From Effrenium voratum (taxonomy: Eukaryota; Sar; Dinophyceae; Suessiales; Symbiodiniaceae): a stretch of DNA of 64,000 nucleotides. The notes under the pieces were generated by a model. That model saw only the letters and a list, made by a program, of their open reading frames with translations. It searched no databases and was not told the origin of the DNA. Of the stretch, positions 1-13,710 are shown piece by piece; position 1 is the stretch's first letter, and the number at the start of each line of letters is the position of its first letter. Position numbers and translations under genes: made by a program. Where the stretch lies: positions 612,501 to 676,500 of the forward strand of contig CAUJNA010001502.1 in assembly GCA_963377175.1 (NCBI GenBank), written 5' to 3'.

Positions 1-440
1 TGTTTGAAGGGAAACATAAGAGGGTCGCTTGACTTTGATTGGTGAATTGTCTGAATTATAACTAGTGCAAAGCCAGCACAGGACAACATTCCTGAAGGTG
101 AAGAAGCCGTCAGAAGCCCTTGAACAACAAAATATATATAACTAGCAAAATAACATCAAAACAGACAAAGAAACATCCACTATGCCAGGAACACCGCCCA
201 GTGACCGGCTAGAAAAGGGACCCTTGTTCGGGCTGATCAGTTGTAAGCGGGTCCAGACCCGCTCAAACCAAAGTGGTTGATATCTTTGCTGGTCTGTCCT
301 CAGATCCCCCGCTAAAAGTTTAACTTTTAGTTTGTTAAATGGAAATCCCCACTAAACACTAAACAGCTAAAGGGCTAAGGGGATGGCTGGCAGCCACCAA
401 GTTTGGTGGGATCGAGCAACCGGGGCTCACTGGAACGTGC

Positions 441-514
441 CTGCAGCATGTTGATCTCCTGGTTAAAGAGCGACGGGGAGTTCAGCAGGCGGTCGAAGAG
501 GGAGTACCGCAGTC
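441..514 (-). CDS. helicase exon after motif III
   Basis: Encodes LRYSLFDRLLNSP followed by SLFNQEINMLQ, equivalent to the GLSQSLFERL...LQ segment of UPF1 just before the QYRMHP motif. The 3' end is CAG followed by GCACGT, a GC-type donor. The 5' end follows AG and joins in phase to the exon at 1498-1575. The segment between 1 and 440 shows no exon I can support. Confidence 0.8.
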
Positions 515-3500
515 CTCCGGCTCTTTGCGGCTCTTTCTGCCAGCCGCGTCCGCAGGGACAAGTTGATTCACCCCCAAAAAAGAATCCAAGGAGGCCACCA
601 AAAGTGGGGTGGGGTGAGAGAAGTACATGGGTCAGGTGGTGGACTTGTGTGCCTTTCGCCCCCTTAAAGAATCAGTTGGAGCACTTTGCAAGGGATCTGA
701 TTCTGATGAGCTGGGTGTTGTGTCCTTTGATTAGTGGTCGTAAGGGAACTGCCATGATCCTCCAAAGGTCTAAATCCTCCTTTGTTCGCTCCCACCGCCA
801 GTTACATGCTTGTTTTTGACTTTAGCCGTTGTTGAGGGGCATTCCCCCCGTTGTTGTTAGACACAAGCAACACAAATCATTGGCGAAACTTGTAAGGTCC
901 CAATTGGCTTCGTCTCCAAATGGTTTCAGAGCCTCCTAAAACATGTGCGGTGCGGCTTGGCCGCCCATCCTTTTAGTTGCAAGAGCCAGGGCCATTCCTT
1001 GTGGTTGCTAACATCCCCTCTCTTTGTTTTCGTTGGGGGGGGGTGCATGCCTGAGACCCCCCACATTCAATAACACTTAGGATACTCAAGTGGTTTATTT
1101 TCATGGCAACTTATCTTGGGCTTGCCTTGGCACTGAAGCTGGCAACCGAAAACTCGACCCTCCTTCCACCAGTCAAAGTGGACAGGGGGGGTCCCCAAAA
1201 GGAAAGTAGTTTGACAAACACATGTCAGCTTCCACGGAGGGCATTCTCTAAAGGGGGTCGGGACGCATAAACAAGACAGCTTTTGGCTTCCTGTTGGGCA
1301 AGCGAACAACTTGTGGGCAAGCGAACAACTTGTGGGCTCTTTAGCACCCGAACCCTATCTTCCATTTGCTTCAGCCCTTTGGAAAAAAATTAAAATATAT
1401 GTCCAGTAGTGATCGATTCCTTTTAAAACCAACAGTGAAACATAAAAAATACAATTAATAAAATATGGAAGCTATTTTCCACCACCCGAACCCGGTCCTT
1501 TCTGCTCCGCAGCTTGGCACAGCACCACGGGCGGCAGCTGCTTCTGATCCCCGACCATGATGAACTGCTGCCGAGCTTTCCTCGAGGAGAAAAAACAAAA
1601 AAAAACGCGACAGGCCGGAGACTGGCCGGAGGGAACCCTTTGTTGAAACCCCACTCTCGAACATGAGGTTGATGACGCCATGGCGACATACCCTCTGATC
1701 ACCTGTTGTCAATTTTGGTAGGAGCTGTGGGCAAGTGCCGGCAAATATTGCCATGGAGCCTTTGGGCAGGCCTAATTCGACTGCTCCCCGACCCCTTGAA
1801 ACCATACAACAACCCCTAGAACCCGGATCCCCAAGAAGTTTCGAACCACCAATGAAGGCAATGTCATGTTCTCCCCCACAAAAATCGGAGCCCTCAGAAG
1901 TTGTCTAGATAGGTAAAGGGGTCCATAACCCTATCAAGTCGTTTCTGGACCGAGGTGAAGTCCGCAGTTGGCTGGATCCGATCTTTGGATAGAAATGTGG
2001 CACTGACAAGGGGGTTCAGCAAAACCATTGGCCAATTTCCTACTCGAAGGGGGTTGTGCATCCTTTCCTTCCATCTCAGTGTTTTGCCACCAGACAATGT
2101 TTTATTCTGAAATGATGGCCCATACAAGCATTTTGTAGGCCATGCAGTCCAAAATCAACAAAGGAGATCCAGTCTTAGGAGACCAACACCATGCGTTTTC
2201 AAGCACCAAGGATTCATATCGAATTCGCAGACCAAAAAAAACCCTTTGTGAATGGTCGACTCGATTTTTTCGGTGCGAATCCACCAAGCAAAAAGGGACT
2301 AGAGGGGTGGGATCCGAATGACGAGCCGACTGGTCGGGACAACCAGTTTTAGGAGCCAGGGCTCCTTCAAGGATACTTTTGACAAGTCACTTGCTTCACA
2401 AGAGCGGGATCCTCTTAACCAGATGGTAGGGGTGATGTTATAAATGACCTAAGAGCCAAACACAATGTTTTTTTGGCATACAAAAAAGACAACGTCCAGA
2501 ACAGTGAAGCTTTCAACGATTTGTGTTTGTCATGGTGGACCTCCTTTTTGGCCTTCAAAGGGAATCATTGGGGAACCAAGCATGTTAATTAACGGCCAGC
2601 TATTTGGGTGCGTCTGCTTTCGGGCACCCCCCCCAACGGCAAAAACAAAATGGTGGTTTTAACTAGTTGGTTTCCCTTTAAACAAAAACGAGGGTAGTGT
2701 CTTAGAATAGGGGACTAACATGGTGGCTTCCCTTTAAAGCAACCCCTCAAAACGGGTACCGAGCCACCAAAAGACCACGAGCCGCCAATTCTGAGATGGC
2801 TTTCACCGAGGGGCTGAAAAGCCACGAGACACCGAGGCTCCGTGGCTTGTGAGGCCTCATCGATGATGACCTCATACGGACCCGTGATGCGAACCCCCCG
2901 CCATAAAGCCAGCACCCTTTCCGGTGTGAGCTTTTGGTGTGAACCCATGTTCTCTGTTTGTTGATATGAGGCACGGTCGAATTACTTACTTGCGGCTGTT
3001 TCGCTACTTAGTCTGAGAGTCCCCTATTGTTCTTTTTCCAGCGTTTTGTGTTTTTTGACACTTCTCACTCTGCAAGTATGTTTCGGTGTATTTGCTTGCG
3101 ACCCCTAGCAAACCCCAAGGCGTATTGGATAAGTACAGGATAATTGTCCGTGCCAAGGTCAAAATGGTGGATTCCCATGTTGGACTATACAGGCCTGCAC
3201 AATGAGTCAACCCCCCCTCCCCCCCCCACAAAAAAAAAGGAAGAAAGGACAAGAAAGGACACAGAGAAAGCTTTCAGGGAGTGAACCACCTAGCCTGCAC
3301 ATCAATTTGGGTGACTTCTATGCCTCAAACCAACCAGGTCGCCACGACAGAAAAATCGGCCTTGGGAAGCCCAGCAATTTTTCGAGCTCCATGGCTCTGT
3401 CGAGATCTCCAGCCCTTGGCTGTCTGAAAGACCCACCAAAGACTCACCTGCGCTCAGAATGGATAGCACATGCTAGTGTCCTCTTGCCCCGGGCGGTGTC

Positions 3501-6500
3501 ACCTAAACATGAGGAAGCTCCAATCAAGTGCGCCCAAAAGGTGACCTTTGGAACTTCCAACTTCCAACCAATCAGAAAGGAACATCTGGGGTATGTCGAC
3601 TGTCTGTCAAAATAGGTCAAGCCCGAAATGGATGGTTCCAACTTGTGCTTTCCATATGAAAGCCCAGCCGACATCTCAGTAGGTCCTCCAGTAGAGAGGT
3701 TGGAATAAGGGCACCAACTTTTTTCTGTAGTCTATACTAATAGGGGAACCCTCAAAATATGGAAAAAGGGCACTACTGGGGGACCTAGAAGGGGTGATCG
3801 GGCACGTAGTAAGTGGTGACCAAGCCTGTAAAGAACATGAGAAAAACCCACTGAGCAGAGACTTATAACGCTTATAACCCACTGAGGTAAGAAAGGGCAC
3901 TGCTGGGGGACCTAGTCTCCGCTTAGGGGCTGTATCGAAGCTGCTCTGCAGCAGCGCGTCCGCGCCGCAGCCGATGAGCGTGGAGCACACCACCTCCGCT
4001 GCGTCCAGGAGCTCCGCAGTGACCTCAAGCCGCGCGGGTGAGTCGTGAGACGGGCGGTTGGGGCATGCCGTGGACGCCCTTGGGTTTTGAAGGGAAGCCA
4101 AAAGCAACACCACCATGTGGAGGGGATGGGGGGGGGGGGCGGGGAAAAAACAAAACATCCATTTGTTTTGTGGCCAGGAACCCCAAAAAAGTTTTAAAGG
4201 AACCCCACAGAACTAGGCTGCAACATAGGTTGGGAGGGAATGACGGGCGGGTGGAATGGGTGGGTAGGGGCGGGACATCCTTCGTCGGGGGAGGCAAAAG
4301 ATTCATCGCCCAGACCTTCCCCCAAACCTCCAGATGTTGCACGGAACAAAGCAGGGCGCCCTATGTTGGATTCATTCAAAAAAAAAACGTCCAACAAAAA
4401 TATGTTTGCACAATACTTTGAACCACCTACCAACCAGTGCATCATTTTGTACATCCACACATTCCCACGCAACCTGCACCAAACAATTCAATTCATCTCA
4501 GGTTTTAATCCCCATGCATACCAAGCTGGTTCCCACTGTTCCCACCACCCCCAGTGGATTTTGTGGGAACAACCACAAATTAGAGTCGCTGTATAGATTT
4601 GAGGAAGCCAAGGACCGTCTGACTTCCTTCCGGCTCGCTTTTGATTTGCCAGCGCAAGTCCCCAAGCCTTTCGCTTACCAAGAATGTGGTCCAATCCCAA
4701 AAAGTGACTCAAGTCCATGAACCCATCCGAAAGGCGGTTCTCCCGATCGCGCTCCGAGCGATCGAAAGGCGAGACAACCCAAACCCCGGACGCTCAATCG
4801 AGCGCCCGCCTGCTGCTCGAACTTTTGGATGTCCCGCACGTGCAGCGAGATGTCTCGGTGAGCCAGGCCTTTGCCCTTGCCCTTCAGCTGTCCTATCCGA
4901 AGAAGCCGGAAAGAATGACTACCTGGAGTCTCTATGACCTTTAAAAATGGGGCCATTTCCCAAAATTAAGGGGTCATGGACCCATTTTTTCAGGGTCATG
5001 GAGACTCTAGGTAGGTCCTCCAGTAGAGAGGTTAGAATTTTTGGGTACCAACTTTTTTTTCTGTAGTCTATTTTGGTTGGGTTGAAGCCTCCCAACCAAA
5101 AAAGGGCTGAGAAAGGGCACTACCGGGGGACCTAAGTAGCAAACAAACACGAATCGAGGCGTGGCCTATCCTCCCTACCTTAAGGGGGAATCGTACGAAA
5201 AATGCAAGGGATTCCCAAAATGGAGGCTTGGCCAATGAACCCTACCTTAAGAGGGGGCAATTTGGGGTAGGGGGGATGCACCAATTTCATTGATCTTGGC
5301 CAATGCTAGGCTGCGATGAAGAAAGTCCCAGGAACACTGAGATGCACCGCCACCGCGCTACTGGTCTCTTTCGGTGCGCAGACAATTCTAACTGCGTTTG
5401 GACATCTCAGCTCAAAGACAACCCTGGTGAGTAAACAAAGGTGCACCTAGAACACCAAGTACTTGGTGTTGTTTCTTTGCGCGAGTCAGCCCAAAAACCC
5501 ACCTTGGTGTTGAACAAAGGATCAGCGGGGAACCCTTGCACTGTGTTCAACTTGCTTTTCAAGGGGAAACAAGGCGACTTTTGCCACTGAACGCAAGCGA
5601 GAGGGGGAACGACGTATGCCATCTTAGAGAAAGCCAATAAGTATTTTAACACGAAGAACGCCTTCAGCAAAGGAACGCACACATACCCTTTACAAAACAC
5701 GACCACGCATTGAGCAAAGGGAAGGACGGTTCTCCCGAGCGCTCCAGAGTAGAGCGCGTTCTTCACCTGCGCCAGTGCTTCGCGCCTCGGGAAGGGGGGA
5801 GGGAGAGGTGGCAAAACTTGTTCCAGGGTCAGCAAAACCTGATCTGCTGATTGGCTCCGGTTGCTAAAAAGCAACAAAAAACGTAGAATAAAATACAGCA
5901 GCCAAAGCAAAGTGCAGTTGCCGGCCCCACACACACATTGGACCATTTAACTTTGAATTACCTTTAATGATCACCCTGCGATGGTTGATCCTTTCGGAGT
6001 TGAAATGTAAAGACCCCTGGTTTACTTGTGGAATCCCTAAGCGGGGTAGGTGCAAGGGGGGTGGGTAGTTGAGAGCCCGAAGGTTTCTTAGGGTTCCATT
6101 ATGTACCCGGTATCCCCCCCCCGCCCGGGTACCCCCCCTACGGAACTCCATCCTTTATCTTGTGATGAGTCCTAAAACTCAGCAACCCCTCTGAGGGTTT
6201 GGGTTTTTAGGTCCCGTTTTCTCCGGAAGCTCCCCCACAAGGGTCACCAGATGTCACCAGGTAGGCGCGCTTTGGAGCCTTTCAGAGAAAAACACACACC
6301 CCGCGCCTCTCAAACAAACAAATAAAACATGTAGACAGCACCAGCGATGTCTGTGACTTCATAAATTGTCACCTAACTTGATTATTGGCTATTTATTAGC
6401 TCTTGTTGTGTAATCTTTATGCCCAAGTTGAATTGACCGCACCCTCTTGGGAGGAGTCTCTTGACTTTGCCACGCAGCGAACACGCAAATTCAGCTTTTT

Positions 6501-9500
6501 CCGGGAAGCGGGCAGCTTTCCGTTCGGCTGCCTGTTGGGTCGCTATCGCCAATTGCAACTGGTTGAATGAAACAATGTTTGGATGAAGTAGTCTTCCAAG
6601 AACCCCGGCTCAACAATTCAGACTTCAAGTGTTGGAATTATTGTAAGAAACATGCAGCAACAACACCTTCGGGCCATTTTTTACATCGAGCGTCTCCTTG
6701 GCAAAAATGGATGATGCCAAGGAAAGGGGCATGCCAGGAACCCTACTTATCACTGCCTTTCACTGAGCTCGTTTTACCCCCTCCAGCCAGAAAACGGCAG
6801 ATATTTGAGTCACCAAAAAAGCAACATAGACCACCTGATGAAGGGGACCCGTCATGCTGGGGGCCATGCGTCTCCTCGATTTTGGCGTTCCTCAGCGCGC
6901 TGACAAATACCAATGGATGGTATAAAGAGTCTGAAGGTTGCTCCAAACACCTGTCACAAGGGTAGACGTAGAAGTCTGGCAATAGAGGAGAACACCCAAC
7001 CCGCCACCCCAGAAAAAGTTCTTCGGACTTGAGAAGGTGTTCTAAGCGTTCTGGAGGGTAGAGGGTTCTAAGAAGCGTTCTGGAGGGTGGGGGCGACCTG
7101 TTCGAAAAAGGAACCCCGATGAACCCACTTTACAAGGGGTCCCCTAAACATGTTGCTTCACAAACCCAAATGTACCCTGTCGCGGACCTGAGACAAGCAC
7201 ATGCAGAAACCACCTCAGACACAGGGTTCCTTACATTTCCGAATTTCCCCTGCAAACATCAACCCACGAAAAGCACCCTCAATCCAATCGGCCTTCAAGC
7301 AGAATCCACTTTGCAATTCTGGCCAGAATTGGATAGACTAAACCCCAAGAATACTCAGAATACTCGTCACATGCAAAACCCTCAGAATACCCTAGAAGCA
7401 GCGGGCCACCCAAAACGGGTGAAATAGGACTCCCGAGGTGCAATGAACATCCAATAGCGATTCAGCGCCACAAGGGAAGCCATGGGAATGGCATTCACAA
7501 AAATTTCGTCCAAGGAAGTCACGCATATGCACGAACAGGCACTACTTGGGTGTTCAGCCGACTTAGTAAGTGGGTTATATGACCATGGTTGTAACTAGTG
7601 GTTATGCTGGGGTTCGTCCCCTTATAACCATGGTCATAACCTACTTGCTGAGTTTGTTGAATACCCAAGTTGAGACGAAGTCGAGGAGCAAAGGGTGCTC
7701 CTCCGACTGCGCCAGCAATGTATGCGCCCGAAGCTCCTGCGGAGCTGCGGTGTTTTGCTGCGACTGCGGGGTCCAAATATGCGAGGGGCCAACAAATCGT
7801 TTGGGACGCAAAACTGCTGATGAAACATGGTTGGTAGAAAAAGATCCAAACATTGGTTGGAAAACAACGAAACAATTCAAACAATTGGTTGACAACAACA
7901 TGATGTCCAAAAGTTGGGTGCTCCCATTCGATAGCCTTTTAAGAGAAACCAGAAGAAGTAACCCAACCCGAAAAGGTCCCCCACTTTTAGGGCGCACCAA
8001 TTCAAGCATGGCTTGGTACACAAACGCCGGAACTTGCAAGACCACTGTCCTTTCGGAAATGGGCTGGGTGCACTGCTGTGCTTGTTCGTGGGAGGGTTCA
8101 ATTGGGTGATTGGTTCATACCCGTGACCAGCTAACCGCACTATGTTCAACAATCGGTTCCTATCAAATGAAAAATGGTTGATCCTGAAACATGCGAGTCA
8201 GTGCTCTGCAAGGTGGACAATGGCCGATCCGTCTGTGATATCGTGGGAACTCCCCGGCTGCTTTATCACAAGGGCATTCCCTTGGTGCCCAACCTAAACA
8301 CCCGCCTTGTCTTGCAATATGTTCACAACCCAAGCTTCCCGTCCCGTCTTTGTTTCTAGCTGTGTTGAAGACTACCATTACCACAGCCGACTCAGAGGGT
8401 GTCACCTGAGGTTAATGGGTCACTCATCAGATGCGTCGCCAACATTCCATGGGGACCATCAACTATTCTGCGATACCATCTGGAGCCACCCCCGTTACTA
8501 GCACTTTGAAGAGGACTGCATAACAGAAAGTGGTCCTAAGCCACAAATATATAATTCTCGACCATGACCCCTTATCAGCTTCCCTCTAGTTGGTGGTTCG
8601 CAGTGGTGGTTTGGAGGTTAGGCACGTGTCATATGCAAACCGAAACCACCAACACAAACCACCAATTGGGTGCCCCAACGGTTTATCAAAACAGTCACCG
8701 TTTGAACCTTAGAGCCTTAGACCAATTCCCAGGCACATGAGCAGCTCTCACAGCGCCTTGTTTTCCACGATTCCAGTTGAAAGAATGTCATTGCCACGCA
8801 ACGGTCCATCCAGAGGGGGAAGACATGTGGCATTCGACAGGTATGCCTGCCCCTTAGGAGTGACCACTCTGCAAAATTCCCAGAATGGAAGACATGCGCC
8901 GTGCGACAGGCATGTCTGCCCTTTCTGCAAAAGAAATGCAGAGCCAGCCCCACCCCCACGCAGGAAAGCCCCGCTGGAGCTAACGGGGGGGCGCGGGAAG
9001 AACGGAGTTCGGGGATCAAAAAGAAGGCTTGCAGCCCGATTTCTGCGGTGAGTTGCCATGCTTGCACAAGGAATTATTGTTCACCTGGCCTGCCCACCAT
9101 GAAACAATGCAATTCCCAGGCACATGAGCAGCTCTCACAGCGCCTTGTTTTCCACGATTCCAGTTGAAAGAATGTCATTGCCACGCTGCCCCTTAGGAGT
9201 GACCACCCTGCAAAATTCCCAATGTGGAAAAGAAAAGCCCAATGTGGAAAACAAGAAGGTGAACTTATGCTTTCCGCAGTGAGGAGGGGGGGCAATCAAT
9301 CTGAAGCACTGCCAAACGACCGAAGCAGTGTGCCAAGAGTGAGATCTGTTAAAGACTCAATTGGCGGCAGCCTGACTGGTATTATTTCCCGGGAATCTTT
9401 TGCGGCTGCCAACCCTTCACGCGACATGGCATCACTGAGATTTGCTGCGCTCTCCACATGCTCGAAGAAAGCACGTGTTTGCAATTCTGCGTGCAGCAAG

Positions 9501-12500
9501 TGGATCATGCAGCAAATGGCCGAACAATCTTCCTTAGGCGAGTACCCCTTGATAAGTGCTGACAGGGCACCTTGATTGTCAATGAAATGCAGCAAGTCAC
9601 AACCATGAAGTGCATCGCCCAAGGCTGTTGGCACCAAGGCAACTGCCAAGGCTTCAGCTTGGTTGGTTTGAGTCTTTCTAGGCAGTAGCAAACGAAGATA
9701 AGCATCCGGTACGCTCAAATAAGCACATTTGGGAGCTGGCCACTTGAAACAGAATGCAACAAAGGCCATTCCAGCCGGCTTTGGCGGTTCCCACATGGCA
9801 TCCGTGTAGACTAAGACGCAATCCTCAAAACGGGGTGCCAACTTCACTTCTCGACCAGGCAAGCAAAGCATGGCGTGCCTGAGAAACTGCAAAGCCTCAC
9901 TGACAGGGGACGCAACTTGGGCTGGAAGGCGGCCATGCTGGACTGCTGCTAACGCGTTCTCGCAACCCCGGAGGCACCGGCCGGTCAACGCCAGCATAAT
10001 GAGCTTTTGCCCTAAGTTTTCCGGCCACGGCCGGGTCCAAGTAGCCATGGTGCTCCACAGCAGCAGTCATGGCCAATAGCTTCTCTCGCCTGCCTTCCTT
10101 GCAGTCCAACTTAAGCAAGCCGTGGCTGAACACTCGACTCACATCCACTGAGCACCCAATGTACGTGGCCCGTGGGCACATTGGTTGCCCCTTGTCTTGG
10201 CCAAAGGTGACTCCGCACAAGTCGGCGAGTTGCAAGAGCGCAACACGCGCCGTGCCCTTTCCCAAGCATGTGTCCATGACAGCAAAATCATCATAGTAAT
10301 GCGTTATACGCACACAGCAAGCAACCTTGTCAACGCAGCCACTAACAACCCCGGCGCACGATTGTAGTTATTGACGCTGGATTTCAAGCCAAAGGCATGC
10401 CCAACCAGCGGCATAAAGGCAACGGTACGCCAAACATGATGATACCAGGCGACGACTGACCAGTGCTGCTGTCGGTCGGAGGTGGCATACTTGCGATATG
10501 CGTCCTCTTCGTCATCAACTCCAATTTCCAGCACCAAACTTACGCCTGCACGAGTAGCCTCCTGCTGCAGCCACTGCTTGTGAGACAGAAAGGCTTTGCT
10601 TGCTGACGCAAAGAACTCAAGCGATGTAGTGTGCACGCGCTCCCTGGTGATGGTAGCATCGTTGTGGCCCGATGCTTTGCCATTGTCGATGGCGCGACAT
10701 TTGTTGTTGTGCTCTTGCTGAATGACATGCCGTGGGAGGGGACGCCACGCGCCCGCCCCGAACCTGGCATCCATGTCGGATCGGAGGAACAGACCTTCCC
10801 CTGCACCCTTGTCAATATCTGTTTGCGTGAGTCGCAAAAGCTCTTTGTCCATGGCTGGAGACTGGTGCGGACGCAAGGAGGCGCACAAGCTGTCAACGTA
10901 CGTCTTGCTGGAGCGCAACAGCTCTTCCAAAGGTTGGGCAGGCTGGGAAGGCTCTGTAGGTCGGAGGACGTTGCTTACTTCCACGTCTCCGACAATATCA
11001 AAACCTACAATTATCCGCCAAGTGAAAGTGACATCTGGCCATGCCAGAACGCACTGCAGCCACAACAAGAAACCCAGGTTAAAGCCCCCCGCAACGCGCT
11101 GCACGCGAGCAGACATAAGCTTGCACAGTTCTCTGGAAAGAGGCTCCAACGACTTGGCCACCCGTGTCACTTGCTTCAACACATCGCGTCTCTAAAAGAA
11201 GGCTTGCAGCCCGATTTCTGCGGTGAGTTGCCATGCTTGCACAAGGAATTATTGTTCACCTGGCCTGCCCACCATGAAACAATGCAAGGCTGGCAAACAA
11301 AGGTGAGATGCGGAGCGAGACAGGATCCCCGATGTTTCCCATAGAAACATTATCCGTACAACAAGGAACTCGCAACTTTAACATAGCCCACATAGTGATG
11401 TTTTAAAGCCACCAATACGGGAAATACGTGCATTTGACGAGTGGTTTCCATGGTAGTTTCCAGGTTTACCCAAAAAACAACCTGATTTAAGGTCGGACCA
11501 ACTCCAGAAACACAGTCCCAGGAAACAAGTCCAAACGTCACGAGCGTCCCACTCTCCTGCGTCACTTTGGACGGAAACCCAATGCGCAGCGCCTGGATTT
11601 GGAACCAAGTGTACGTAGGGAAAGCTGGGTCAAAACTACAAGGATATGGGCATGTACGTCAAAAGGGGGGGGGGGGAGTTTGTCGCCAAACAAAAAAGGG
11701 GGGCCACAAAACAAACATCCTTATTGTTGCAATAATCTCACTTCCTGAGCTGCTTGACCAAAAGCAGTCCGAAGTTGTTTGTTTGCCGTTCAGGCTAAGA
11801 TAGCCTTCCCTAAAAGAATCACGTCCAGATAGCTCTTGGCGAGTGAGCAATAGCTCAAGCATGTTGCAAAACGGGGTAGGCCCAAGCCCTGGTGAGTCGG
11901 AGAGCATCCCATGGGAGTTGAATTGGTTTCACCCAACCACCCTGAGGAAATGAGATGCCGGACCCCAATGACTTCAAAGGGACACCAAAACGAGACCCTC
12001 CTGTCCACGTGGCCACAGAAGGCCCCTTTTTAAAGGAAAATGGCCCCCCGCCCCTGCCCCCCCAGTCAGGTTCCATGTCGGTTGGGATGGGATGGTTTAA
12101 GCATTCTGGTTGAGGCATGTTTAAATGTTGGGGCGGCCCAACGCTGACAAATGATTGCGCTTGCACTCTACTTCAAGATTTCCACGACAACGCGCCCAAG
12201 AAGAAATACAGGGGCCTCACTTACCCCTTCTTCGCTCCTGCAGGTACAGATTTCGTGGCAGGCGCAATACGTTCGGAAGGTCAGGTACAGATTTCGCAGC
12301 AGGCGCAGCACTTTAGCAAGATCAGGTACAGATTCGCGGCAGGTGCAGGACTTTCGCCAGGTGCGGTCCAGATTTCCCGGCAGGCGCAACACTTTCGCAA
12401 GAGGTACCAATTTCGCGGCAGGCGCAGCACTTTCGCAAGGTACGGTGCAGAGTTTGACGCAGGCGCAGCATTTTCGCAATTAGTGAAGAAAAATATACAG

Positions 12501-13654
12501 AGATATAAACATGAAGAAAAAAGGAGAAAACAGAGATAGAGAGAGAGAGAGAGAGCGAGAAAGAAAGAATGAAAGAAAGAAAGAAAGAAAGAATAAAAGA
12601 GAGAGGGATGATTCGTTCAAGTGATGATTCAGCAAAGGGTGCGTTAAGCTTTGTACACATTCTGAAAATCAGCGGGGGGGTTGGGGGGCGCGGCAGCCCC
12701 CCCCATGATGTTTGAGGAAGTGATGATTCAACAAGGGGTGCGTTAAGCTCTGTAGGCATTCTACAAATATGCACGGAGGTTGGGGGGGGGGCAGCCCCCC
12801 CATGATGTTCGAAGAAGTGATGATTCAACAACGGGTGGTGATCATCAAAGAAGTGATGATTCAGCAAAGGGTGCGAAAACCTCTGTAAACATTCTGAACA
12901 TCAGCGGGGGGGTTGGGGGGGGCTGCCGCCCCCCCATGATGCTCAAAGAAGTGATGATTCAACAAAGTGTGACGACGATCGAAGAAGTGATTCAGCCAAA
13001 GGTGCGTTAATCACTGTCAACCTTCTACAAATCAGTGGGGTGGTTGGAGGGGGGTTCCTTCCTTCCTTCCTTCCTGCCTTCCTTCCTCCCTTCCCTTCCT
13101 TCCTGCCTTCCCTTCCTTCCCTTCCTCCCCTTCCTCCCTTCCTCCCTTCCTCCCTTCCTCCCTTCCTGCCTGCCTGCCTGCCTTCCTGCCTTCCTGCCTT
13201 CCTGCCTTCTTCCTGCCTTCCTGCCTTCCTGCCTTCCTGCCTTCCTGCCTTCCTGCCTTCCTGCCTTCCTGCCTTCCTGCCTTCCTGCCTTCCTGCCTTC
13301 CTTCCTTCCCTCCTTCCCTCCTTCCCTCCTTCCTGCCTTCCTTCCTTCCTGCCTTCCTGCCTTCCTGCCTTCCTGCCTTCCTGCCTTTCTGCCTTCCTGC
13401 CTTCCTGCCTTCCTGCCTTCCTGCCTTCCTGCCTTCCTGCCTTCCTGCCTTCCTGCCTTCCTGCCTTCCTGCCTTCCTGCCTTCCTGCCTTCCTGCCTTC
13501 CTGCCTTCCTGCCTTCCTGCCTTCCTGCCTTAGTGCCTTCCTGCCTTCCTGCCTTCCTGCCTTCCTGCCTTCCTTCCTTCCTGCCTTCCTGCCTTCCTGC
13601 CTTCCTTCCTGCCTTCCTGCCTTCCTGCCTTCCTGCCTTCCTGCCTTCCTGCCT

Positions 13655-13710
<56 letters not shown>

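Larger units (their letters stand above)
8723..11287 (-). mobile_element. retroelement with split direct repeats (A1-ORF-B1-A2-B2)
   Basis: In element direction the order is: A1 (11287-11194), RT/RNase H (11182-9296), B1 (about 9223-9110), A2 (9112-9019), a 130 bp spacer, B2 (about 8886-8723). A1 and A2 are 94 bp and read identical. B1 and B2 share an identical 77 bp block and a near-identical second block, with about 49 bp present only in B2. This geometry is that of PAT/Ngaro-type DIRS-order elements, which use a tyrosine recombinase; none is visible here, so the copy is internally deleted or relies on another element. Confidence 0.65.

Noticed and set aside
3890..3935. The idea that the family A terminus GTCCCCCAGCAG is itself the donor of the 3931 exon.
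   Set aside because: It is a possible GT donor, but the frame into VIIDEAS and the family spacing fit the upstream GATACA|GCCCC donor better.
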